Shown: in pieces, positions 18,504 to 26,552 of the stretch | How positions within the stretch are numbered: the first letter of the stretch is position 1 | How the letters are laid out: each line of letters begins with the position of its first letter | Source: Sinorhizobium chiapasense | Lineage (GTDB): Bacteria > Pseudomonadota > Alphaproteobacteria > Rhizobiales > Rhizobiaceae | Reading direction: 5' to 3' | DNA length: 64,000 nt | Assembly (NCBI RefSeq): GCF_036488675.1 | Contig: NZ_CP133148.1 | Coordinates: forward strand, 3,676,001 to 3,740,000 | Program-made: the position numbers and the translations under genes | The notes under the pieces: generated by a model | What the model saw: the letters and a program-made list of their open reading frames with translations, nothing else | Database searches by the model: none | What the model was told of the DNA's origin: nothing

Positions 18504-19430
18504 TCAATGATCTCCCGTGCCGATCTTTTCGAGCTCGTAGGGCGTCGTCTGGTACATCTCGTTGATCCAGTTGCCGAAGAAGAGATGCGCATGGCTGCGC
18601 CAGCGGTTCTGCGGCGGCAGGTCCGCGTCATTGTGCGGGAAATAGTCGTGCGGAAGCTTGATCGGCACCCCGGCATCCACGTCGCGGAAATACTCGTCCG
18701 ACAAGGAGGTCGAATCATACTCCACGTGGTTGAACATGTAGAGCCGTTTGCCCTTCTTTTCGTGCACCAGGCAGACGCCCATTTCCTTCGATTCCATCAG
18801 GACTTCGAGCTCCGGCACGCGGTCGATGTCGGCGCGGCGCACCTCGGTCCAGCGCGAAACCGGGACGGCAAAATCGTCGGAAAAACCGTTCAGATAGACA
18901 GAGGACGGTTTCAGGTTCTGGTGGCGGTAGACGCCGAAGGCCTTTTCCTTGAGCGGGTGTTTCGGAACGCCGTGGAAATGGTAGATCGCCGCCATCGCGC
19001 CCCAGCAGACGTTCAGCGTCGAATGCACATTCGTCGCCGTCCAGTCGAAGATGCGCTTCAGTTCGTCCCAATAGGTGACGTCCTCGTATTCGAGCGTCTC
19101 GACCGGCGCGCCGGTGATGATGAAGCCGTCGAACTTGCGGCCCTTCACCTCATCCCAGGTCTCGTAGAAGGCGAGCAGGTGATCCTCGGAGGTGTTCTTC
19201 GCCCGGTGACCGCCGAGCCTCACCAGCGATAGTTCGACCTGCAGCGGCGTCGCGCCGATGAGCCGCGCCATCTGGATCTCGGTCTTGATCTTGTTCGGCA
19301 TGAGGTTCAGGAGCCCGATCTGAAGCGGGCGGATGTCCTGACGGATCGCCACGGTCTCGGTCATCACCCGCACACCCTCATGCACGAGGGTTTCGAAGGC
19401 GGGCAGCGTATCGGGTATCTTGATGGGCAT
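18504..19430 (-). CDS. metA: Homoserine O-acyltransferase MetA, predicted acetyl-CoA specific
   Basis: A 308-residue enzyme of the first committed step in methionine biosynthesis. The catalytic Cys142 is in NVCWGAMAA. In MetA enzymes residue 111 decides the acyl donor: Gly gives succinyl, Glu gives acetyl. Here residue 111 is Glu (TGAPVET), so O-acetylhomoserine is the predicted product despite the usual name homoserine O-succinyltransferase. Start at the ATG at 19430 ([10 protein letters not shown]), matching the family; three extra upstream codons are in frame. A SAM-II riboswitch lies about 77 bases upstream. Confidence 0.95.
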   Translation of the reverse strand: MPIKIPDTLPAFETLVHEGVRVMTETVAIRQDIRPLQIGLLNLMPNKIKTEIQMARLIGATPLQVELSLVRLGGHRAKNTSEDHLLAFYETWDEVKGRKFDGFIITGAPVETLEYEDVTYWDELKRIFDWTATNVHSTLNVCWGAMAAIYHFHGVPKHPLKEKAFGVYRHQNLKPSSVYLNGFSDDFAVPVSRWTEVRRADIDRVPELEVLMESKEMGVCLVHEKKGKRLYMFNHVEYDSTSLSDEYFRDVDAGVPIKLPHDYFPHNDADLPPQNRWRSHAHLFFGNWINEMYQTTPYELEKIGTGDH

Positions 19431-19507
19431 CGGGTCCACTCGATCAGTACAAAAAAACCGGCGGCGAGATGATCGCGACCGGTCCTTGGAAATCCACTTT
19501 TCCTCGG

Positions 19508-19562
19508 CCCTTTAGCGATTTCTTTAACGTGGCTGCAAGCCGGCCGGCCAAATCACCACAGG
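19508..19562 (-). ncRNA. SAM-II riboswitch (metA motif)
   Basis: On the minus strand the leader reads GTGGTGATTTGG, then a GGCCGGCCGGCTTGCAGCCACG segment in two parts, then TTAAAGAAATCGCTAAAGGG. The conserved TGATTT, TTGCAGCCAC and CGCTAAAG blocks, and GTGG/CCAC pairing, are those of the SAM-II class found before metA in alphaproteobacteria. It should reduce metA expression when S-adenosylmethionine is high, and through co-transcription the downstream VWA gene too. Confidence 0.9.
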
Positions 19563-19696
19563 CTGAGTGATAGCGCGCGGCAGGCCGCGCGGTCAACGAA
19601 AAACGATTCATAAGGCTGCGGGCCGCGGGGCCTTCGGCGATATTTGGCGCATCATCCGGATTAAGCCGCTCCATTCCCATCCGAAGTCGTTGCGGC

Positions 19697-19806
19697 CCCT
19701 CATCCGGCCTGCCGGCCACCTTCTCCCCGCAAGCGGGGCGAAGGAGACTCGCGGAGCCCTCTCAATTCCCTCTCCCCGCCCGCGGGGAGAGGGCTAGGTG
19801 AGGGCA
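19697..19806. repeat. Mosaic ABC-type palindromic repeat
   Basis: CCCCTCATCCGGCCTGCCGGCC, then CTTCTCCCCGCAAGCGGGGCGAAG, then CCTCTCCCCGCCCGCGGGGAGAGG followed by CTAGGTGAGGG. Same mosaic order as at 23490 and 33019 (there inverted). Together with the SAM-II leader it accounts for the 408-base gap between metA and the MoxR gene. Confidence 0.75.
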
Positions 19807-19838
19807 ATTGCCACCTTAAAAGCGGTCTGAAGGGTCCC

Positions 19839-20678
19839 TCAGCCGTCGCGTCGTGCCATGAAGGCGAGGCGCTCAAAGAGGTGGACGTCCTGCTCGTTCT
19901 TCAGGAGCGCCCCGTGCAGCTTCGGCAGCATCGATTTCGGGTCGGCGCGCAGATCCGCCGGATCGATCTCGTCGGCGACCAGCAGCCTGATCCAGTCGAG
20001 CGCCTCGGAGGTCGAGGGTTTCTTCTTCAGCCCCGGCACCTCGCGAATGCCGTAGAAGGCGGTGAGCGCCGCCGAAAGCAGCGTCCTGCGGATGCCCGGA
20101 TAGTGCACTTCGACGATGCGGGCGAGCGTCTCGGCATCGGGGAAGCGGATGTAATGGAAGAAGCAGCGGCGCAAAAAGGCGTCCGGCAGTTCCTTCTCGT
20201 TGTTGGAGGTGATGATGACGATCGGCCGGTGCCGCGCGTGGATCGTTTCGCCGGTCTCGTAGACGTGGAATTCCATCCGATCGAGTTCCTGGAGGAGGTC
20301 GTTCGGGAACTCGATGTCCGCCTTGTCGATCTCGTCGATCAGGAGCACGGTTTTTTGCGCCGCCTCGAAAGCCTGCCAGAGTTTGCCCTTGCGGATGTAG
20401 TTCTTCACGTCATTGACGCGGAGATCGCCAAGCTGGCTGTCGCGCAACCGCGAGACGGCGTCATATTCATAGAGCCCTTGCTGCGCCTTGGTCGTCGACT
20501 TGACGTTCCACTCGATGAGGTCGAGACCGAGGGCGGCGGCGATCTGGCGTGCAAGCTCGGTCTTGCCGGTGCCGGGCTCGCCCTTGACGAGAAGTGGACG
20601 CTCCAGCCGGATTGCCGCGTTGACGGCGATCATCAGGTCCTTGTCGGCGATATAGTCGGCCGTGCCTTCGAACTGCAT
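19839..20678 (-). CDS. MoxR family AAA+ ATPase
   Basis: A 279-residue ATPase with Walker A GEPGTGKT (residues 33-40), Walker B LLIDEIDKAD, sensor 1 IITSNNEKELPDAFLRR and a MoxR-type lid. MoxR ATPases act with VWA partners, as in CoxD-CoxE, to mature enzyme complexes. The expected partner is the VWA gene at 17313, which is separated from it by metA, its riboswitch and a repeat; the target complex is unknown. Confidence 0.92.
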   Translation of the reverse strand: MQFEGTADYIADKDLMIAVNAAIRLERPLLVKGEPGTGKTELARQIAAALGLDLIEWNVKSTTKAQQGLYEYDAVSRLRDSQLGDLRVNDVKNYIRKGKLWQAFEAAQKTVLLIDEIDKADIEFPNDLLQELDRMEFHVYETGETIHARHRPIVIITSNNEKELPDAFLRRCFFHYIRFPDAETLARIVEVHYPGIRRTLLSAALTAFYGIREVPGLKKKPSTSEALDWIRLLVADEIDPADLRADPKSMLPKLHGALLKNEQDVHLFERLAFMARRDG

Positions 20679-20700
20679 GGGCTTTTCTTCGATCTCTCCA

Positions 20701-20805
20701 GCGTCGCGCGTCTGATCAGACGCGCGACGGTCGCTGTAGCGCTTTTGAGTTGCTGCATGTTTTTGTCGTTAAATCGGCTACGATTCAAGGAAACATGCCG
20801 TACGC
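20701..20805. repeat. Dispersed palindromic repeat
   Basis: GCGTCGCGCGTCTGATCAGACGCGCGAC is a near-perfect palindrome, followed by GTCGCTGTAGCGC and a degenerate TGCATG...TTAAATCGG...AACATGC hairpin. Same family as 31850 and 61704. It fills the gap before the RidA gene. Confidence 0.65.
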
Positions 20806-20824
20806 CGAGTCGAGAGGACAGCCT

Positions 20825-21205
20825 TCACCCGCGAAATGCCGTAACCTCGATCTCGATCAGCATTTCCGGGCGGATGAGATCGCAGACGATCATCGTTGCC
20901 GCCGGGCGGATCTCGCCGAACATTTCGCCGAAGATCGGAAAGACCCGGTCGGCAAAGCTGGCGTCGGTGACGTAGTAATGGTTGCGAACGACATCCGAAA
21001 GCGAGAAGCCGGCCTCCTTCAAGGCGCCCTCGATCGTCTTCAGGCAGTTGCGCGCCTGTTCCTCCACCGTCTCCGGCATGGTCATGGTGGCATAGTCATA
21101 ACCGGTCGTGCCGGAGACGAAGCACCAGTCCCCCTTGGCGACGGCACGCGAATAACCTGCCGTCTTCTCGAAAGGGGAGCCGGAAGAGATGAGCTTCAAC
21201 GTCAT
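20825..21205 (-). CDS. RidA family protein (reactive imine/enamine deaminase fold)
   Basis: A 126-residue YjgF/YER057c/UK114 protein. The motifs GDWCFVSGTTGYD and the late IRPAATMIVCDLIRPEMLIEIEVTA are typical of the C-terminal active-site strand. The conserved Arg of active RidA is visible in RPAATM. It starts 12 bases after the leuD stop (ATG at 21205; an upstream in-frame start at 21217 abuts leuD) and is likely co-transcribed with leuD. Confidence 0.88.
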   Translation of the reverse strand: MTLKLISSGSPFEKTAGYSRAVAKGDWCFVSGTTGYDYATMTMPETVEEQARNCLKTIEGALKEAGFSLSDVVRNHYYVTDASFADRVFPIFGEMFGEIRPAATMIVCDLIRPEMLIEIEVTAFRG

Positions 21206-21217
21206 GGGCGCTGGCAC

Positions 21218-21823
21218 TCAGGCCCAGGGGCGCGATGCGGCGTTTTTCTGCTCGAAGCTGTCGATGGCGCTCGCCCTCTCCAGCGTCAGGCCGATATCGT
21301 CGAGGCCGTTCAGGAGGCAGTGGCGCTTGAACGCATCGACCTCGAACTTGACCGAGCCGCCGTCCGGACCGGTGATTTCCTGTGCTTCCAGATCAATCGA
21401 AAGCACAGCGTTCGAACCGCGGTTGGCGTCGTCCATCAGCTTGTCGAGGTCGGCCTGGCTGACGACGATCGGCAAAATGCCGTTCTTGAAACAGTTGTTG
21501 TAGAAGATGTCGGCGAACGAGGTCGAAATGACGCAGCGGATGCCGAAATCGAGAAGCGCCCAGGGCGCATGCTCGCGCGAGGAGCCGCAGCCGAAATTGT
21601 CGCCGGCAACGAGGATCTTGGCGTTCTGATAGGCCGGCTTATTGAGCACGAAGTCCGGATTCGGCGTGCCGTCCTCGTTATAGCGGGCTTCGGCGAAAAG
21701 TCCCTTGCCAAGGCCGGTGCGCTTGATCGTCTTCAGGTAGTCCTTCGGAATGATCATGTCCGTGTCGATGTTGACGACGGGCAAGGGTGCAGCGACGCCG
21801 GTGAGCTTGACGAACTTTTCCAT
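21218..21823 (-). CDS. leuD: 3-isopropylmalate dehydratase small subunit LeuD
   Basis: A 201-residue swivel-domain subunit that pairs with LeuC for the isomerisation of 2- to 3-isopropylmalate in leucine biosynthesis. Motifs are [17 protein letters not shown] near the N-terminus and [14 protein letters not shown] in the middle. LeuC is encoded 14 kb away at 35918, so the two subunits are not in one operon here. It heads a short unit with the RidA gene. Confidence 0.96.
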   Translation of the reverse strand: MEKFVKLTGVAAPLPVVNIDTDMIIPKDYLKTIKRTGLGKGLFAEARYNEDGTPNPDFVLNKPAYQNAKILVAGDNFGCGSSREHAPWALLDFGIRCVISTSFADIFYNNCFKNGILPIVVSQADLDKLMDDANRGSNAVLSIDLEAQEITGPDGGSVKFEVDAFKRHCLLNGLDDIGLTLERASAIDSFEQKNAASRPWA

Positions 21824-21897
21824 GACTTTGGCCTTCGATTTCAGCGGAAACGTTGAAGAGCGTTTAGATCAGTTTTGCGCTGAATTGAAGGAAAATC

Positions 21898-21959
21898 TGC
21901 AGCGCCGCGCGTCTGATCAGGCGCGCAAAGGCCGCTGCAGCACTTTGAATTGCTGCATG
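21898..21959. repeat. Dispersed palindromic repeat
   Basis: GCAGCGCCGCGCGTCTGATCAGGCGCGCAAAGG followed by CTGCAGCACTTTGAATTGCTGCATG, the conserved tail of the family also seen at 31883. It directly abuts the stop of the small membrane protein gene. Confidence 0.65.
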
Positions 21960-22205
21960 TCACAGATCGATGATGGTGCCGCGTCCGTCGTTCCAGATCC
22001 GCATTTCGCGTCTATCCCCGGTCGGGTTCACCCGGGCACGCGCATGTGCGGGCTTGCCATTGAGCCTTGCGGCGATGGCGCTGCCGACCGCAACAACGGC
22101 CGCGATGCCGGCCAGAGCCACGGCAAGCGAGGCGGTGAAGACGAGCGCTGCCAGCGCGATGGTGATGGCGGCGGCCGTCAGGAGAACAGAGCGGATGCTT
22201 TGCAT
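21960..22205 (-). CDS. Small hypothetical membrane protein
   Basis: An 81-residue product not recognised as a known family. Two hydrophobic stretches (about residues 7-27 and 28-46, Ala/Val/Ile-rich) suggest one or two membrane segments. The C-terminus is basic and polar (ARARVNPTGDRREMRIWNDG). The ATG at 22205 has AGAAAGG nine bases upstream. A much longer open frame continues upstream on this strand but is a shadow of the CoA-ester lyase gene. Confidence 0.6.
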   Translation of the reverse strand: MQSIRSVLLTAAAITIALAALVFTASLAVALAGIAAVVAVGSAIAARLNGKPAHARARVNPTGDRREMRIWNDGRGTIIDL

Positions 22206-22270
22206 GATCGTCAACCTTTCTAAGATGCGATGTGGGAGCTCGATGCGCCTCTTGCAAGAGGGCGGCCCCG

Positions 22271-22325
22271 CTACAGCGACCTTGACGCGTCCGATTGGAC
22301 GCGCGGCGCTGTAGTCGCACTTCTT
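22271..22325. repeat. Dispersed palindromic repeat (short copy)
   Basis: CTACAGCGACCTTGACGCGTCCGATTGGACGCGCGGCGCTGTAG: an inverted repeat with outer CTACAGCG/CGCTGTAG and inner GCGTCC/GGACGC pairs, related to the tail module of the family at 51790 and 61840. Confidence 0.65.
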
Positions 22326-22358
22326 GCGTAACAATCGAAAGGCGGGCACAACGGTTCC

Positions 22359-23264
22359 ATGACAACTGCGATCGACCATCATCCCGCTCGCCTGCGCCGC
22401 TCCGTGCTTTGCGTTCCGGCCGACAATGCCCGCGCCTTGGCGAAGGTGCGGCAGCTTGCCGCGGACGCCGTGATCTTCGACCTGGAGGACGCTGTCGCTC
22501 CCGAGCATAAGGGCGAAGCGCGCGAAGCACTTGTCCGGCATCTTTCGAAGAACAGGCCCGACTGTGAAGTGGTCATTCGCGTCAATGCGCTGGGATCCGG
22601 CTTCGGGCAGATGGACCTCACCGCCGCACTCGCCGCCAATCCCGACGCCATCCTTTTGCCGAAGGTCGAGAGTCCGGCAGACGTCCAGACGGCTGTCGAT
22701 TGGCTGGCCGAAAACGACGCACCTGAAAGCCTCAGGCTCTGGGCGATGATCGAGACGCCGCGCGGCCTCATCAATGTCGCTGCAACCGCCGAGACCGGCC
22801 GTACCTTCGGCGGCAGGCTCGATTGCTTCGTCGTCGGGCTGAACGATCTCAGGAAGGAGACGGGCGTTCCCGTGCATCCCGGCCGTGCCTATCTCGTGCC
22901 CTGGCTGATGCAGATCCTGCTCGCCGCGCGCGGCAGCGGGCTTGATGTCATCGATGCGGTCTTCAACGATTTCCGCGACGCCGAGGGTTTTGAGGCCGAA
23001 TGCCGCCAGGGGCGCGACATGGGCTATGACGGCAAGATGCTCATTCATCCGGCGCAGATCGGCCCGGCGAACGAACACTTCGGCCTCGATCAGGCGGCGA
23101 TCGAGGAGGCACGCGCGATCATCGCGGCGTTCGATCTTCCGGAAAACGCCGAGAAGGGCGTGATCAATCTCCATGGCCGGATGGTCGAGCGGCTGCATCT
23201 CGACCAAGCCCTGAAACTGGCCGCCAAGGCGGACATGATCGAAAGACGAAAGGCAAGACCTTGA
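22359..23264 (+). CDS. HpcH/HpaI aldolase / CitE-like CoA ester lyase
   Basis: A 301-residue TIM-barrel enzyme of the CitE/malyl-CoA lyase superfamily. Conserved segments are RRSVLCVPADN at the start, VIFDLEDAVAP (metal-binding), VVIRVNALGS, ILLPKVESP and the substrate loop MIETPRGLIN. Related alphaproteobacterial enzymes are malyl-CoA thioesterases or lyases; the exact substrate cannot be assigned from sequence alone. Its stop overlaps the TTG start of the DUF1737 gene. Confidence 0.88.
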   Translation: MTTAIDHHPARLRRSVLCVPADNARALAKVRQLAADAVIFDLEDAVAPEHKGEAREALVRHLSKNRPDCEVVIRVNALGSGFGQMDLTAALAANPDAILLPKVESPADVQTAVDWLAENDAPESLRLWAMIETPRGLINVAATAETGRTFGGRLDCFVVGLNDLRKETGVPVHPGRAYLVPWLMQILLAARGSGLDVIDAVFNDFRDAEGFEAECRQGRDMGYDGKMLIHPAQIGPANEHFGLDQAAIEEARAIIAAFDLPENAEKGVINLHGRMVERLHLDQALKLAAKADMIERRKARP

Positions 23265-23467
23265 AACTCTACCGCTTCCTCACCGGCCCCGACGACGCCA
23301 CCTTCTGCCACAAGGTAACGGCGGCGTTGAACCAGGGATGGATGCTGCACGGCCCACCGACCTATGCCTTCAATGCCGATACCCAGCACATGCAGTGCGG
23401 CCAGGCGGTGGTGAAAGAGGTGGCAGGCAAGGACTATCACCCGGACATGAAGCTGTCGGAGCAGTAA
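23261..23467 (+). CDS. DUF1737 domain-containing protein
   Basis: A 68-residue protein of the DUF1737 type (MKLYRFLTGPDDATFCHKVTAAL, GWMLHGPPTYAF). Function is unknown; family members often occur beside metabolic genes. It starts with TTG whose last two bases plus the next A form the TGA stop of the upstream lyase gene (TTGA overlap), indicating translational coupling. Confidence 0.85.
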   Translation: MKLYRFLTGPDDATFCHKVTAALNQGWMLHGPPTYAFNADTQHMQCGQAVVKEVAGKDYHPDMKLSEQ

Positions 23468-23489
23468 GCAATCTTTGGCGGCTGGGCAA

Positions 23490-23612
23490 CTTGCCCCTCA
23501 CCCTAACCCTCTCCCCGCAAGCGGGGCGAGGGGACTGAGCGCGTGCTGCGAGTCTCCTTCGCCCCGCTTTGGGGGAGAAGGTGCCGGCAGGCGGATGAGG
23601 GGCGCAGCACGC
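23490..23612. repeat. Mosaic ABC-type palindromic repeat
   Basis: CCCCTCACCCTAACCCTCTCCCCGC...GCGGGGCGAGGGGAC, a linker, then CCTTCGCCCCGC...GGGGGAGAAGGTGCCGGCAGGCGGATGAGGGG. It lies between convergent genes and could fold into strong hairpins in either transcript. No gene is present. Confidence 0.75.
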
Positions 23613-23631
23613 GAAAAGCCCCCACTCCCCT

Positions 23632-24846
23632 TCAGATCGGCTGGCCCGCAAGCAGGCGCGGGTCCCCCTCGCCGGCCACCCCGGCCGCCTGGCGGATGAA
23701 GAAGTTCTTGAGCGACGGAAGGCGATCGACGATACCGAGGCCGACATCGCGGGCGATCCTGATCGGCGTGATGTCGTTGGAAAACAGCCGGTTCAGGACA
23801 TCCGTCGTCACGCCCATCCGGAAGGTGTCGAAACGCCGCCAGATCTGGTAACGCTCAAGAACCGCGAGCGACCCTATGTCGAGGCCGAGGCGGTCCGCCT
23901 CGACGATCGTTTCGGCGAGCGCCGCCACGTCCTTGAAGCCGAGATTGAGCCCTTGGCCGGAGATCGGGTGAATGCCGTGAGCGGCATCGCCCGCAAGCGC
24001 GAAGCGGGGTGCTACGAACTCCCGGGCAAGCGTCAGCCCGAGCGGAAACGCCCTGCGGCCGCCGACGACCTTGAGGTGGCCGAGCTTATGGCCAAAACGG
24101 CGCTCAAGCTCTTCCTCGAAGAGGAAGTCGTCGGCCTTGACGAGGCGTTCGGCATCGAACGTGCTCTCGGTCCAGACGAGCGAGGAACGGTTGTTTTTCA
24201 GCGGCAGCGTGGCAAAGGGGCCGGCGGGCAGGAAATGCTCCTCGGCCGTGCCCTCGTGCGGGCGTTCGTGCTCGACCGTCGTGACGATCCCCGACTGGCC
24301 GTAATCGAACTCCACCACCTTGATGCCGGCCGCCTCGCGCAGCTTCGAGCGAACGCCGTCGCAGGCGACCAGAAGCCGCGCCTCGATCGTTTCGCCGCCG
24401 GCAAGCGTCATCGCCACCGCGTGCTCGCCGCTCTTGAAGCTCTCGACCATCGTCGATTGCCGGATGGAAACGCCAAGGTCCTTACAGGCGGCGCGCAGCG
24501 CGCCGACCATCGCCGTGTTCGGCACCATATGGGCGAAGGGGCGCCCTTCGCCACCGTCGCCCTCGAAGGTAAGAAAGACAGGGCGGACGGGATCGACCGC
24601 CTTCGAATCGGTGATCACCATCCTGAGGATCGGTTCGGCTTCGGGCGCAATCGCATCCCAGACACCGAGGACATCGAGCATCCGCTCGGCAGCCGAAGCG
24701 ACGGCGGACGCCCGCTCGTCCTTCTTCCAGGCGCCTTCCGGCGCGCCGTCGACGACCGTGACGTCGAGATGGGGCGCCGCCTTCTTCAGCGACACGGCAA
24801 GCGACAGGCCGACATAGCCGCCTCCGGCAATCAACACATCGATCAT
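23632..24846 (-). CDS. UbiH/UbiF/COQ6 family FAD-dependent monooxygenase
   Basis: A 404-residue flavoprotein hydroxylase, probably of ubiquinone biosynthesis. The dinucleotide-binding motif IAGGGYVGLSLA is at the N-terminus, the FAD motif FALAGDAAHGIHPISGQGLNLG in the C-terminal third, and ACDGVRSKLRE in the middle (DG motif). The ATG at 24846 has GGGAGAAG upstream and gives the usual MIDVLIAGGG start; the frame is open upstream but that sequence is repeat DNA. Which ring position it hydroxylates cannot be told. Confidence 0.9.
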   Translation of the reverse strand: MIDVLIAGGGYVGLSLAVSLKKAAPHLDVTVVDGAPEGAWKKDERASAVASAAERMLDVLGVWDAIAPEAEPILRMVITDSKAVDPVRPVFLTFEGDGGEGRPFAHMVPNTAMVGALRAACKDLGVSIRQSTMVESFKSGEHAVAMTLAGGETIEARLLVACDGVRSKLREAAGIKVVEFDYGQSGIVTTVEHERPHEGTAEEHFLPAGPFATLPLKNNRSSLVWTESTFDAERLVKADDFLFEEELERRFGHKLGHLKVVGGRRAFPLGLTLAREFVAPRFALAGDAAHGIHPISGQGLNLGFKDVAALAETIVEADRLGLDIGSLAVLERYQIWRRFDTFRMGVTTDVLNRLFSNDITPIRIARDVGLGIVDRLPSLKNFFIRQAAGVAGEGDPRLLAGQPI

Positions 24847-24860
24847 CCGCTTCTCCCGTC

Positions 24861-24908
24861 GCACTTGAGGCCAATCGCGCTTGAGCCCCATCGCCCTTGA
24901 GCATTGTC
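24861..24908. repeat. Three tandem 16-bp imperfect repeats upstream of the UbiH gene
   Basis: GCACTTGAGGCCAATC, GCGCTTGAGCCCCATC and GCCCTTGAGCATTGTC follow each other without spacing, 14 bases before the ATG of the UbiH-type gene. CTTGAG is invariant. Confidence 0.6.
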
Positions 24909-24950
24909 CTATGGCTATATAGATCAATGCCATCGCTGTTCCTACTGCTG

Positions 24951-25047
24951 CATGTCTCCTTAAATCGGAGGCGATTTGAGGAGACATGCAGCAACTCAAA
25001 GTGTTACAGCGGCCTTTGCGCGTCTGAAAGGACGCGCGGCGCTGTGA
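24951..25047. repeat. Dispersed palindromic repeat
   Basis: Hairpin GCTGCATGTCTCCTTAAATCGG / CGATTTGAGGAGACATGCAGC, then AACTCAAAGTGTTACAGCGGCC and an inverted GCGTC/GACGC pair. Same layout as at 13457 and 51739. It separates the divergent UbiH-type and tesB genes. Confidence 0.7.
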
Positions 25048-25063
25048 AGGAGACCGCCGAAAG

Positions 25064-25948
25064 ATGTCGCGCCCCGCCGAAACTGCCACGCCCATGGATG
25101 CGCTCCTTGCGATACTCGACCTCGAGAAACTGGAGGAAAACCTGTTTCGCGGCTTAAGCCCCCAGGTCGGCTGGCAACGGGTCTTCGGCGGACAGGTGAT
25201 CGGCCAGGCGCTGGTGGCGGCACAACGCACCGTCGACGAGGGTCGTTATGTGCACTCGCTGCACGCCTATTTCATGCGGCCGGGCGATCCGTCGGTGCCG
25301 ATCATCTACGAGGTCGATCGTATCCGCGACGGTTCGAGCTTTGCCACCCGGCGGGTCGTAGCGATCCAGCACGGCAAGGCGATCTTCTCCATGTCGGCTT
25401 CCTTCCAATACGACGAGGACGGTTTCGAGCATCAGTTCGAGATGCCGAAGGTGGCGATGCCCGAAACATTGCCCGGCGAGCGGGAACTCAGGGAAAAGTT
25501 CCTCGTCCACGCGCCCGAGGCAATTCGCAGGTACTGGGAACGGCCGCGGCCGATCGAGATCCGTCCAGTATCGCTGGAGCACTACTTCTCGCGCGACAAA
25601 CTGCAGCCGACGCAGGACGTATGGGTGAAAGCCGTCGGCACGGTGCCGGACGAGCGCCATCTGCAGGCGGCCGTACTTGCTTATCTCTCGGACATGACCC
25701 TGCTCGACACCTCCCTCTATGCCCACGGCACTTCGGTCTTCGACCGCAACCTGCAGGTCGCCAGTCTCGACCATGCAATGTGGTTCCACCGCCCCTCGAA
25801 GATGGATGATTGGCTGCTTTACACCCAGGACAGCCCGAGTGCGCATGGTGCCCGCGGCATGACCCGCGGCAGCCTGTTCGACCGATCAGGCGTGCTGATT
25901 GCCTCGGTGGCGCAGGAAGGATTGATCCGCAAAAAGGCAACTGAATAA
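25064..25948 (+). CDS. tesB: Acyl-CoA thioesterase II (TesB)
   Basis: A 294-residue double hot-dog thioesterase that hydrolyses medium and long acyl-CoAs. Family features are WQRVFGGQVIGQAL, VHSLHAYFMRPGD, RDGSSFATRRVVAIQ in the first half, and SDMTLLDTSL plus VAQEGLIR near the end, which carry the catalytic Asp and Gln. The length is normal. It stands alone between a repeat and a strong terminator. Confidence 0.94.
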   Translation: MSRPAETATPMDALLAILDLEKLEENLFRGLSPQVGWQRVFGGQVIGQALVAAQRTVDEGRYVHSLHAYFMRPGDPSVPIIYEVDRIRDGSSFATRRVVAIQHGKAIFSMSASFQYDEDGFEHQFEMPKVAMPETLPGERELREKFLVHAPEAIRRYWERPRPIEIRPVSLEHYFSRDKLQPTQDVWVKAVGTVPDERHLQAAVLAYLSDMTLLDTSLYAHGTSVFDRNLQVASLDHAMWFHRPSKMDDWLLYTQDSPSAHGARGMTRGSLFDRSGVLIASVAQEGLIRKKATE

Positions 25949-26008
25949 CAATTGGGCAATTTTTATTTTCTGCCTATTTTTTACGCTGAAGATCTGGTGA
26001 TTTTTTAG

Positions 26009-26042
26009 CATTCCGTGGAGCAATCTCCACGGAATGTCTTTT
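26009..26042 (+). terminator. Rho-independent terminator of tesB
   Basis: A perfect 12-bp stem CATTCCGTGGAG / CTCCACGGAATG with a 4-base loop CAAT is followed by TCTTTTTT. Confidence 0.9.
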
Positions 26043-26082
26043 TTGTGCATTTTTTCAAAGACTTAAGCCATCGCATCGAATC

Positions 26083-26098
26083 TGGCACGCCCCTTGAA
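26083..26098 (+). promoter_or_regulatory. Sigma-54 promoter of glnK-amtB
   Basis: TGGCACG-CCCC-TTGAA agrees with TGGCACG-N4-TTGCW except for A instead of C in the -12 element. It lies about 88 bases before the glnK start. RpoN/NtrC control is the rule for glnK-amtB; I could not identify a convincing NtrC site. Confidence 0.8.
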
Positions 26099-26185
26099 TG
26101 TGTCTTTTCGGTTGCCCGGCGCTTCGCGCGCTTAAGCAGCAGGGAGAACGGCCTCCGGCGGAGGCGGAATAGGATGGGAAACCAG

Positions 26186-26524
26186 ATGAAAATTGTGATG
26201 GCCATTATCAAGCCGTTCAAGCTCGATGAGGTTCGTGAAGCCCTCACTCAAGTTGGCATCCAGGGGCTGACCGTAACCGAAGTGAAGGGCTACGGCCGCC
26301 AGAAGGGGCACACCGAAATTTACCGCGGCACCGAATACGCCGTGAGCTTCCTGCCGAAGCTCAAAGTCGAGATCGCCGTGCCGTCGGAGATCGTCGACAA
26401 GGCCGTCGACGCGATCGCCTCTGCTGCCAAGACCGGCCAGATCGGAGACGGCAAGATCTTTGTCTATGCGATCGACCATGCCGTGCGCATCCGCACCGGC
26501 GAAACCGATTCAGAAGCGTTGTAA
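26186..26524 (+). CDS. glnK: Nitrogen regulatory protein P-II, GlnK
   Basis: A 112-residue PII protein that senses 2-oxoglutarate and ATP/ADP and gates the AmtB channel. The T-loop has Tyr51 (GTEYAV), the uridylylation site, and the C-terminus carries the conserved GDGKIFV and RIRTGE. I chose the ATG at 26186 (MKIVMAIIKPF), the family start. An in-frame ATG four codons upstream (26174) has a GGAGG nine bases before it and is a real alternative. It is followed by amtB after 28 bases. Confidence 0.95.
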   Translation: MKIVMAIIKPFKLDEVREALTQVGIQGLTVTEVKGYGRQKGHTEIYRGTEYAVSFLPKLKVEIAVPSEIVDKAVDAIASAAKTGQIGDGKIFVYAIDHAVRIRTGETDSEAL

Positions 26525-26552
26525 ACCACGCCGTTCAGGGAGCATTTCTCAC

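Noticed and set aside
17412..19232. 606-codon plus-strand frame over the VWA and metA genes
   Set aside because: It spans two real genes and their junction on the other strand and its product resembles no family.
25949..26082. NtrC-binding sites upstream of the sigma-54 promoter
   Set aside because: Only isolated GTGCA/TGC half sites; none forms a convincing dyad.
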